DNA from: Streptomyces sp. NBC_01754
Lineage (GTDB): Bacteria > Actinomycetota > Actinomycetes > Streptomycetales > Streptomycetaceae
Reading direction: 5' to 3'
Length of the DNA stretch: 64,000 nucleotides
Assembly (NCBI RefSeq): GCF_035918015.1
Contig: NZ_CP109132.1
Coordinates: 7,502,001-7,566,000, forward strand
Positions 47,941-59,900 of this stretch are shown piece by piece. Below the pieces are notes generated by a model that did not search any database, was not told the origin of the DNA, and saw nothing but the letters and a program-made list of their open reading frames with translations. Every line of letters starts with the position of its first letter. Position 1 is the stretch's first letter. The translations under genes were made by a program, and so were the position numbers.

Positions 47941-50900
47941 CCCCGCCGAGCCGATCGCGATCGTCGCGATGAGCTGCCGCTACGCCGCCGGAATCGGGAC
48001 GCCGGAACGGTTGTGGCAGTTCCTGCTCGACGGCGGCGACGCGATCGCCGGCTTCCCCACCGACCGGGGCTGGGACGCCGAGGAGATCTACCGCGACGCC
48101 GCCCGCAACCCGGACGGCACGCTGCGGCCCGCCGGCGCGTTCCTGGACGGCGCCGGCGACTTCGACGCCGCGTTCTTCGGTATCTCGCCACGCGAAGCCC
48201 TGGCCATGGACCCCCAGCAGCGACTGCTCCTGGAAACCGCGTGGGAGGCCGTCGAACGCCTGGGCGTCGACCCGGACTCACTGCGGGGCAGCCGGACCGG
48301 CGTGTTCGTCGGCGCCACCGCCCAGGACTACGGCCCGCGCATGCACGAGGCCCCGCCGGAGCTGGAAGGCCATCTGCTGACCGGCGGCACGCCGAGCGTC
48401 GCCTCCGGCCGCATCGCGTACGTGCTCGGCCTGGAGGGCCCGGCCGTCACCGTCGACACCGCGTGCTCGTCCTCGCTCGTGGCCCTGCACCTGGCCGGCC
48501 AGGCCCTGCGGGCGCACGAATGCGAGATGGCGCTGGCCGGCGGCGTGACACTGATGGCGACCCCGGGCATGTTCACCGAGTTCAGCCGCCAGCAGGGCCT
48601 GGCCCCGGACGGCCGCTGCAAGCCGTTCGCCGCCGCCGCCGACGGCACCGGCTGGGGCGAGGGCGCCGGCCTGCTGATCCTCGAACGCCTCTCGGACGCA
48701 CAGCGCCTCGGCCACGAGGTCCTCGCGGTCATCCGCGGCAGCGCCGTCAACCAGGACGGGGCGTCCAACGGCCTCAGCGCGCCGAACGGACCGTCCCAGG
48801 AACGGGTCATCCAACAGGCGTTGGCCAACGCCCGCCTGACGAGCGCCGATGTGGACGCCGTCGAGGCCCACGGCACCGGCACCGCCCTCGGCGACCCCAT
48901 CGAGGCCCAGACACTGCTCGCCACCTACGGCCAGGACCGCCCGGCCGGCCATCCGCTGCTGCTCGGCTCGGTGAAGTCGAACATCGGGCACACACAGGCC
49001 GCCGCCGGTGTCGCCGGCGTCATCAAGATGGTGCTGGCCATGCGGCACGGCATGCTGCCCGGCACCCTGCACATCGACGGCCCCACCCGCAGGGTCGACT
49101 GGTCCACCGGCGATCTGCGGCTGCTGACCGAGACGACGCCGTGGCCGTCGCTCGACCGGCCGCGCCGCGCAGCCGTCTCCTCGTTCGGCATCAGCGGCAC
49201 CAACGCCCATCTGATCCTCGAAGGCCACGCCGAACCCTCCGCCCCGGAACGCGCGAGCGAACCACCGGCCGTCCCCGTGCTGATCTCCGCGCGCGGCGAC
49301 GCGGCGCTGCGCGCCCAGGCCGCCCAGCTCGCCGAACTGCTGCGCGACCAGCCGGACCTCGACCTCACCGGCCTCGGCCACACCCTGGCCACCGGCCGCG
49401 CCGCGTTCGACCGGCGGGCCTGCGTCGTCGCCGCCGACCGGGACGGGATCCTCACCGGACTCGACGCGCTGGCCGCCCGGCTCCCCGCGCCCGGCGTCGC
49501 CGAGGGCACCGCCGGCCGGCCGGGCGGCACCGTGTTCGTCTTCCCCGGGCAAGGCTCCCAGTGGGCCGGTATGGCCGCCGCCCTGCTGGACTCCTGCGAG
49601 GTCTTCCGCGACGAGATCCACGCCTGCGCGGCAGCGTTCGAACCCTACGCGGACTGGTCGCTCCTCGACGTGCTCCGCGGCACCGACGGCGCACCCTCCC
49701 TGGACCGGGACGACGTGGTCCAGCCGGCGCTGTTCGCGGTCATGGTGTCGCTGGCCGCCCTGTGGCGCTCGGCCGGCGTCGCACCGGCCGCGGTCGTCGG
49801 CCACTCCCAGGGCGAGATCGCCGCGGCCTACGTCGCCGGCGGCCTGACGCTGCCCGACGCCGCCCGGATCGTCGCACTGCGCAGCCGGTACGTACGGGCC
49901 CTCGCCGGCACCGGCGGCATGGTGTCCGTACCGCTGCCCGCCGCCGACATCGAGTCCCGGCTGGCCCGCTGGACCGGCCGGATCGGCATCGCCGCCGTCA
50001 ACGGCCCGTCCGCCACCGTCGTCTCCGGCGACACACAAGCACTCGACGAACTGCTCGCCGCCTGCGAAGCCGAGGAGATCAGGGCCCGCCGTCTCCCCGT
50101 CGACTACGCTTCCCACTCACCCCACGTGGACGCCCTCCGCGACGAACTCGTCGACGCGCTCGGCACCATCACCCCGCGCACCGGCGACGTCGCGTTCTAC
50201 TCCACGGTCACCGGCGAACTGCTGGACACCGCGCGTCTGGACACCGACTACTGGTTCCGCAACCTGCGCGAGACCGTGCGCTTCGAGCCGGCGGTACGCG
50301 CCCTGCGCGACGCGGGCCACGACGTGTTCCTCGAAACCAGCGCCCACCCCGTGCTGACGACGGCCGTCACCGACACACTCGACACCATGGGCCGGCCCGG
50401 CGCCGCGCTCGGAACCCTCCGCCGCGACCACGGCGACCACGCCCAGTTCACAGCCGCCATGGCCGGCGCCTGGACCCACGGCGTCCGGCCCGACTGGACG
50501 ACCGTGTTCGCCGCACCGACCCGCAAGGTGCTGCTGCCCACCTACCCCTTCCAGCGCGAACGCTTCTGGCTCGCCCCGGCCCCCGCACGCGCCGGGGCCG
50601 ACGCGCTCGGTCTGGACGGCACCGAACACCCGCTGCTCGGCGCGATGGTCGACATCGCCGAGGACGGCACGCTCGTCCTCACCGGCCGGCTGTCGACGAC
50701 CGCCCAGCCGTGGCTGGCCGACCACGCGCTCCTCGGCCGGACCATGCTGCCCGGCTCCGCCCTCATCGACCTCGCGCTGTACGCCGGCCACCAGTGCGGA
50801 CACCCGTACATCGACGAACTCACGCTACAGACACCGCTGACCGTGCCCGAAGACGGGCCGCTGCAACTACAGATCGTGGTGCTGCCGCCCGACGACGCCG

Positions 50901-53900
50901 GCCGACGGCCCCTCACCGTGCACTCCCGCCGCGCCACCGACACCGAGCAGCTGCCGTGGGCCTGGCACGCCACCGGCGCCCTTCGCGTCACCGGCCCCGC
51001 CCGGACACCCCGGCCGACCACGGCCGCCTGGCCACCCCCCGGGGCGACAGCCGTCCCGATCGAAGGAGCCTACGCCCGGCTCGCGGAACTCGGCTACCAC
51101 TACGGCCCCGCGTTCCAGGGACTGCGTGCCTGCTGGCGGCACGGCGAGGAGCTCTACGCCGAGGCCGCCCTGCCCGACGCCGACCCGCAGCAGACCGCCG
51201 GGTTCCAGCTCCATCCGGCCCTGCTCGACGCGGCGTTGCACGCCCTGCTGCCCCTCGACGGCGGCCCGGCCGACACCCGGCTGGCCTTCAGCTTCAACGG
51301 CATCCAACTGCACGCCACAGGAGCGAGCGCCGTACGGGCGCACATCGGCGCCCCGGACCGCGACGGCGCGGTCACCGTCGAGCTGACCGACCCGTCGGGC
51401 GCCGCGGTGGCGACGATCGAGGCGCTCGTGCTGCGCCCCGTCGATCCGCAGCAGCTCGCGGCCGCGACGACCGGCCCCGACCCGCTCTGGCGCCTGGAGT
51501 GGGTGACCCTCCACGACGGTGCCCCGGCCACGCCCGGCGACTGGGCGCTCATCGGCGAACCGGCCGCCGCGCCCGGCACCCCCGCCAGGCACTACAGCGA
51601 CCTCGCCACACTGCAGGCCGCCCTCACCACCGGCGAACCGGCCCCGGAAGCGGTCGCGCTGCACCTCACCGGAGGCGACCGCGACCCGGTCACCGACGCC
51701 CACCACGCCGCCCTCGACACACTGACACTGCTCCAGGCCTGGCTCGCCGACCACCGTTTGACCGACACCCGGCTCGTCCTGCTCACCCGCGGCGCCGTCG
51801 CCGCCGGCCGCGACGAGAACGTCCACGACCTGGCCGTCGCGACAGCCCGCGGCCTGATCCTCACCGCCCAGGCCGAACACCCCGGACGGTTCGTGCTCGT
51901 CGACCTCGACGACAGAACCACCACCGACCGGGCCCTGGCCGCGGCGACCCGGCGCAACGAACCACACCTCGCGCTGCGCGGCGATCGCGCGCTGGCCCAA
52001 AGGCTCGCCCGCGTCACCACCGCCGCCCGGACAAGCCCCGTCGACTCCGACGGCACGGTCCTGATCACCGGCGGCACCGGCGCCCTCGGCCGGCTCATCG
52101 CCCGACACCTGGTCGCCACGCACGGCGCGCGCCACCTCGTACTCGCCAGCCGCAGCGGCGCGGACGCCGACGGCGTCGCCGACCTCACCGCCGAACTCAC
52201 CGGGCTCGGCGCCGACGTCACCGTCGCCGCCTGCGACGTCGCCGATCCGCAGGAGCTCCAGACACTTCTCGCCGGCATCCACGCCGCGCACCCGCTCCGC
52301 GTGGTCATCCACGCCGCCGGCGTCGTCGACGACGCCCCCATCGACACACTCACCCCCGACCAGCTCACCACGGTGCTGCGCCCCAAGGCCGACGCCGCCT
52401 GGCATCTGCACCAACTCACCGCGGGCCTCGATCTCACGGCGTTCGTCCTCGTCTCCTCGCTGGCCAGCACGATCGGAACCGCCGGACAGGGCAGCTACGG
52501 CGCGGCCAACACCTTCCTCGACGCACTCGCCCAGCACCGGCACGCCCTCGGCCGGCCCGCGGTGTCGCTGCTGTCAGGACTGTGGGACGACGCCGGCATG
52601 GGCGGCCGGCTCGGCGACGCCGACCGGGCCCGGCTGGAGCGCACCGGACTCGCACCGATGACCCCCGACCAGGCGCTCGCCCTCTTCGACGCGGCACTGC
52701 CCGGCGGCGAGCCACTGCTTGCACCCGCCCGGCTGAGCCTGCCGGAACTACGGGCCGCCGCACAGACCGACCCGGATGCCGTCGCCGCGCCGTTGCGCGG
52801 TCTCGTCCGCGCACCGCAGCGGCGCGCCGCCGCTCCCGCGGCACTGAGCGACCTCGGCCGGGACCTGGCGGCACTGCCGGAGGCGGAACGGCACCGCACC
52901 GTACTCGACCTCGTCCGCGGCCACGCCGCCACCGTGCTGGGCCGCACCGACTCCGGTGACGTGGACGCTGCCCGCGCGTTCAAGGACCTCGGCTTCGACT
53001 CCCTCATCGCGGTGGAGTTCCGCAACCGGATCAACACCGCGACCGGTCTGCGACTGCCGAGCACGATCGCCTTCGACCACCCCACACCGGACGCCCTCGC
53101 CGAACAACTGGTCGCACGTCTGCTGCGACGGCCGGCCGAGTCCGCCGATGTCGTCACGCCCACGACGACCCGCACCGGCGAACCCGTCGCCATCGTCGCC
53201 ATGGCCTGCCGGTACCCCGGAGGCGTCGCCTCGCCCGAAGACCTCTGGCGGCTCGTCACCGACCAGGGCGATGTCATCTCGGCTCTGCCCGACAACCGAG
53301 GCTGGGACCTGGACGGCCTCTACCACCCCGACCCCGACGAGCCCGGCCGCTCCTACACCCGCGAAGGCGGATTCCTCCTCGACGCCGACCGGTTCGACCC
53401 CGCCTTCTTCGGCATCTCGCCGCGCGAGGCCCTGGCCATGGAACCGCAGCAGCGGGTACTGCTGGAAACCGCGTGGGAGGCGTTCGAACGCGCCGGCATC
53501 GACCCGACGACCCTGCGCGGCAGCCGGACCGGCGTCTTCGCCGGCGCGGCCACCCAGGAGTACGGGCCGCGGCTCGACCAGCCGCTGGACGGGTACGAAG
53601 GACACCGGCTGATCGGCGGACTGGGCAGCGTCGCGTCCGGCCGCGTCGCCTACACCCTCGGCCTGGAAGGCCCCGCCGTCACGATCGACACCGCGTGTTC
53701 GTCGTCGCTGGTCGCGACGCACCTGGCGGTCCAGGCCCTGAACAACGGCGACTGCGACCTGGCCCTCGCCGGCGGCGTGACGGTGATGGCCGGCCCGGGA
53801 CTGTTCGTCGAGTTCAGCCGCCAGCGCGCCCTGTCCCAGGACGGCCGGTGCCGGGCGTTCGGCGCGGACGCCGACGGCTTCGGCCTCGGCGAGGGTATCG

Positions 53901-56900
53901 GGCTGGTGCTGCTGGAACGGTTGTCGGACGCGCGCCGCAACGGGCATCAGGTGCTGGCCGTCCTTCGCGGAAGCGCGGTGAACCAGGACGGCGCCTCGAA
54001 CGGTCTGACGGCGCCGAACGGTCCGTCGCAGCAGCGGGTGATCCGGCAGGCGCTCGCGAACGCCCGTCTGACGGCTGCGGATGTCGACGCGGTCGAAGCC
54101 CATGGCACGGGGACGCGTCTGGGCGACCCGATCGAGGCACAGGCGCTGCTGGCGACCTACGGCCAGGAACGCGGCGAGGACGGCGCGCCCCTGTGGATCG
54201 GGTCCGTCAAGTCGAACATCGGTCATGCCCAGGCGGCCGCCGGTGTGGCCGGTGTGATCAAGATGGTCATGGCCCTGCGGCACGGCGTCCTGCCGGCGAC
54301 GCTGCATGTGGATGTGCCGTCGCCGCACGTGGACTGGTCCGCGGGCGCGGTGGAGGTGCTGACCGAGGCGCGTTCGTGGCCTGAGATGGACCGCCCGCGC
54401 CGGGCGGCGGTGTCCTCGTTCGGGATCAGCGGTACGAACGCGCACGTGATCGTGGAGCAGGCGCCGGACGGGGCGACGGTGCCGGCTTCGGCGGCCCCGG
54501 CCTCGGATGTGACTGCGTGGGCGGTGTCGGCGAAGTCAGCTGCCGCGTTGCGGGGGCAGATCGAGCGGTTGCGGTCGTTCGTGGCTGACGCCCCCGGGCT
54601 GGATGTGGTGGATGTCGGCTGGTCGCTGGCGACGACGCGTGCTGGTCTTGAGCATCGTGCGGTGGTGGTGGGCGGGGGCCGGGAGGAGTTGCTGGCCGGT
54701 CTGTCGGGGGCTGCGCCGGGTGTGGCGGGTTCCGGTGGTGTGGTGTTCGTGTTCCCGGGTCAGGGTTCGCAGTGGGTCGGGATGGCCCGGGGGCTGTGGG
54801 AGTCCTCGGCGGTGTTCCGGGAGCGGCTGGCCGAGTGCGAGGCCGCGCTGTCGGAGTTCGTGGACTGGTCGTTGACGGATGTGCTGCTGAACGACGGGGA
54901 TCTCGCCCGGGTGGATGTGGTGCAGCCGGTGCTGTGGGCGGTGATGGTGGCCCTGGCCGAGGTGTGGCGGTCGGCCGGCGTCGTACCGTCGGTGGTGGTG
55001 GGCCATTCGCAGGGTGAGATCGCGGCTGCGTGTGTGGCGGGCCGGTTGTCGCTTCAGGACGCGGCGCGGGTGGTGGCGTTGCGGTCGAAGGCTCTGGTGG
55101 CTGTGGCCGGTGGTGGTGGCATGGTGTCGGTGGCCGCCGGCCGGGACACGGTCGGGGACCTGCTGGCCGGCTCGGCGGGACAGGTGTCGGTCGCGGCGGT
55201 GAACGGCCCGTCGTCCACGGTGGTCTCCGGCGACACCGACGCCCTCGACACACTGATCGCCGCATGCGAACAGCGCGGGATACGTGCACGGCGCGTCCCG
55301 GTGGACTACGCCTCACACTCACCGCAGATGGAACAACTGCGCGAACAGATCCTCGCGGATCTGGCCCCGGTGTCCCCGGCCGCCGGCACGATCCCGATGT
55401 TCTCCACCCTGACCGGCGCCCCCGTCGACGGCGGGCTCGACGCGCAGTACTGGTTCGACAACCTGCGCTCCACCGTGGAGTTCGAGGACGCCATCCGCAC
55501 GTTGCTGAGCCAGGGGGCGCGCACCTTCATCGAGGTCAGTGCTCATCCGGTCCTCACGGTCGGCGTCGAGGAGACCATTGCCTCTGTGCCCGCCGAGGCT
55601 GTCGTGCTCGGCACGCTGCGGCGTGACGAGGGCGGGATGCGCCGCCTGCTGACCTCCTTCGGCGAGGCGTGGACCGCGGGTGTGGTCGTGGACTGGTCCG
55701 CGGTGCTCACCGGACAGCGGATCCCGCTGCCGACCTACGCCTTCCAGCACCAGCGCTACTGGCTCGACGCCCCGCCGCCCTCGGCACAGGACACCGCTCG
55801 GACGGCCGACCCGACCGAGTCCCGGTTCTGGGACGCCGTGGAGCGCGAAGACCTCGACGAGCTCGCCGGAACCCTTCAACTGTCCGACGCGCCGCAACTG
55901 TTGGATTCAGTGGTGCCGGCGTTGGCGTCATGGCGCCGGGAACGGCGGCAGCGCTCCGTCATCGACACCTGGCGCTACCAGGTCGCCTGGAAGCCGCTCA
56001 CCGATCTGCCGACGGCGAGCCCGCTGTCCGGCACCTGGCTTGTCGCCGTCCCCACCGCAACCGACCGCGCGGACGCCGCCCCGGCCACCGCGGGCCTCGA
56101 CGACGTCACCACCGTCCTGCCCGCCGCCACCGTGGTCGGCTCCGTCGTGACCGCGCTCCGTCGCGCCGGCGCCGACGTCGTCGAGCTCACCGTCGACACC
56201 CGGGACACCGACCCCGCCTCGCTCGCCGCCCGAATCCGCGAAGCGTCCGACCGCGACCCGGTCGGCGTGCTCAACCTCGCCGCACTCGCCGACGAGGGCC
56301 TTCCCAGCGCCGCGCTCCCGGCCGGGAGCGCGGCCACCCTGACCCTCGTGCGGGCCCTCGGCACCGCAGATCTCGACGTCCCGGTGTGGACCGCCACCCG
56401 CGCGGCGGTCTCGACCGGCCGCTCCGACCGGCTGGACGCCCCGGTCCAGGCGCAGCTGTGGGGCCTCGGCCAAGTCGTCGCACTGGAGCATCCGCGTCGC
56501 TGGGGAGGGCTGATCGACCTGCCCGCCGCCGTCGACGCGCGCACCGGCGGCCGGCTCGCCGCCCTCCTCGCCGGCGGCACCGGCGAGGACCAGGTCGCGC
56601 TGCGCCCCTCCGGCGCCTACGCCCGTCGGCTGCGGCGCGCGCCACTGCGGGACAAGACCGCCGAGCGGTGGCAGCCGGGCGGTACCGTGCTGGTCACCGG
56701 TGCCGACTGCCCGCTGGGTGCGCACGCCGCGCGCTGGGCGGCCGACCGGGGTCCGTCGCGGCTGCTGCTGGTCAGTGACGACGGGCTCGGCGACCGGGCC
56801 GTGGCGGAGCTCGCCGCCGAACTGTTCGGCACCGGCGTCCCGGTGTCGGTCATCGCCTGCCGCGTGACCGATCCGCACGCCGTCGAGGAGCTGCTGGCCG

Positions 56901-59900
56901 CGATACCGGCAGAAGACCCGCTGACCGCCGTGGTGTTCACCGCCGACGTGCCGGCCACCGGCCCCGTCGACGAGACCGATCCCGAAGCGTTCCACCAGGC
57001 GCTGGCGGGCAGGGTTCTCGGCGCGACCACCGTGCACCACGCCCTCGGCGACACCCGGCTGGACGCCTTCGTCCTCTTCTCCTCGGTCGCCGGAACATGG
57101 GGCGGAGCCGGACAGGGCGCCTACGCCGCCGCCAACGCCTACCTCGACGCGCTCGCCGAGTTCCGCCGGTCCCGCGACCTGCCGGCGACCTGCGTCGCCT
57201 GGGGCCCCTGGGCCGACGGCGCCCGTGTTCCCGACGGCCACACCCTCGATCACCTGCATCGCCGCGGCCTGATCGCGATGACGCCCCCGATGGCGCGGGC
57301 CGCGCTGGACCAGGCCGTCGACCACGGCGACGGATGCGTCGCGGTCGCCGACATCGCATGGCCGGTGTTCGCCGCCACGTTCACCTCGACGCGGCCGAGC
57401 CCGCTGCTCGCGGACCTGCCGGACCTACAGCCCGCGTCGGCGCCGGAACCGCCCGACCGGTACACCGAACCCGACCTGGCCCGCCGGGTCGCGTCCCTGA
57501 CCGCCGCCGAGCGCGAGCACGAGATGCTCACCGTGGTCCGCGCCCAGGTCGCCGCGGCCCTCGGCCACTCCGACCCGGAGAGCGTCGAGCCCGGCCGCTC
57601 GTTCAAGGACCTCGGCTTCGACTCGCTGATGGCCGTCGAGCTCGGCAAGCGGCTGAGGGCGGCGACCGGGGTGGCGGTGTCCACCACGGCCGTCTTCGAC
57701 TACCCGAGCGTGCAGATCCTGGCCGGCCACCTCGCCCGCGGCCTCACCGGCACCGCTGCCCCGGTGGCCGTGGCCACGCCCGGATCCGACGACCCGATCG
57801 TCATCGTCGGCATGGGCTGCCGGTTCCCGGGCGGGGCCACGAACCCGGCGCGGCTGTGGCGACTGCTGTGCGACGGCGACGACGCCATCACCGACTTCCC
57901 CGCCGACCGGGGCTGGGACGTCGACGCGCTCTACAACCCCGACCCGGACCGCCAGGGGACCACCTACACCCGCCGCGGCGGGTTCCTGACCGACGCCGGG
58001 GACTTCGACGCCGAACTGTTCGGCATCTCCCCGCGCGAGGCGCTGGCCATGGACCCGCAGCAGCGGCTGCTGCTGGAGGCGTCCTGGGAGGCGCTCGAGG
58101 ACGCGGGTGTCGACCCGGCCGCGATCAAGGGCGACCCCGGCGGCGTCTTCATGGGCGTCACCGCCTCCGGCTACGGCCGCGCCACCCGGCTGCCGGACGG
58201 CATCGAAGGGCACGTCCTCACCGGCACCGCCACGAGCGTCGCGTCCGGCCGCCTCGCCTACACCTTCGGGCTCGAGGGCCCGGCGGTCACGGTCGACACC
58301 GCCTGCTCGTCCTCCCTGGTCGCGCTGCACCTGGCCGGCCAGGCGCTGCGCAACGGCGAGTGCACCGTCGCCCTGGCCGGCGGCGTCACGGTGATGGCGA
58401 CCCCCGACGCGTTCGTCGAGTTCAGCCGGCAGCGAGGCCTGGCCGCCGACGGCCGCTGCAAGCCGTTCTCGGCGGCCGCGGACGGCACCAGCTGGTCCGA
58501 GGGCGTCGGTGTCCTGGTGCTGGAGCGCCTCTCGGACGCGCAGCGCCACGGGCACCGGATCTGGGCCACGCTGCGCGGGAGCGCGGTCAACCAGGACGGC
58601 GCCTCGAACGGGCTCACCGCACCCAACGGACCCGCACAGCAGCGGGTCGTCCAGCAGGCCCTGGCGAACGCGCGGCTCGTCCCGTCCGACGTGGACGCCG
58701 TCGAGGCGCACGGCACGGGGACCGCTCTCGGCGACCCGATCGAGGCACAGGCGCTGCTGGCGACCTACGGTCAGGACCGCGGCGAGGGCGGCGAGCCGCT
58801 GTGGCTCGGCTCGCTCAAGTCGAACATCGGCCATACCCAGGCCGCCGCGGGCGTCGCCGGCGTGATCAAGATGGTGCTGGCCATGCACCACGGAGTGCTG
58901 CCCCGCACCCTGCACCTGGAGGAGCCGACCGACCACGTCGACTGGTCCTCCGGCACCGTCGTGCCACTGGCCGAGAACCGAGCCTGGCCCGAGGCCGACC
59001 GGCCGCGCCGCGCCGGTGTGTCATCGTTCGGCGTCAGCGGCACCAACGCCCACGTCATCCTGGAACAGACCCCGCCGACACCCCCCGGGACGGTCGCCGT
59101 CCCCGACACCACCCCCGCCGAACCGCCGTCCCGCACATCGGTGCCGTGGCTGGTCTCGGCGGCCGGCCCCGCCGCGCTGCGGGCCCAGGCGGCCCGGCTC
59201 CGCGAGTTCGCCGCCGACGGCCACGACCTCCACGACATCGCCTACTCACTGGCGGCCACCCGTACCGCGCTGGCACACCGGGCCGCCGTACTCGCCGACG
59301 ACCGGGACACCCTGCTCGCCGGCCTCGACGCGATCGCCGCGGACCGCCCCGACCTCACCGTCGTCACCGGCACGACCGGGCACGGGCGCCTGGCGCTGCT
59401 GTTCTCCGGCCAAGGCTCACAACGCCCCGGCATGGGCCGCGACCTGTACCGGGAGTTCCCCGTCTTCGCCGACGTCCTCGACGCCGTCTGCGCCCGCATC
59501 GACCCGCACCTCGGACATCCGCTGCGCGAAGTGATGTTCGCCGAGCCCGGCAGCGCCGCGGCGGCCCTCCTCGACCAGACCGCCTACACCCAGACCGCCC
59601 TGTTCGCCCTCGAGGTCGGGCTCTTCCGGCTGCTGGAGTCCTGGGGCGTCCGCCCCGACTACCTCCTCGGCCACTCCATCGGCGAACTCGCGGCCGCGCA
59701 CGTCGCCGACGTACTGTCCCTCGACGACGCCTGCAAACTGGTCACCGCCCGCGGCCTGCTGATGGCCGACCTGCCGCCCGGCGGCGCGATGCTCGCCGTC
59801 ACCGCCTTCGAGGCCGAGGCGGCCGAGGCCCTCGCCCCCTACGAGGGACGGGTCGACGTCGCGGCCCTCAACGGCCCGTCCGCCCTGGTGATGTCAGGGG

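Noticed and set aside
46231..52959. A 2,242-residue open frame inside the plus-strand PKS (and another at 57097-63546)
   Set aside because: Same strand but shifted frame; it is Arg/Pro-rich with no domains, while the frame from 44945 carries every PKS motif.
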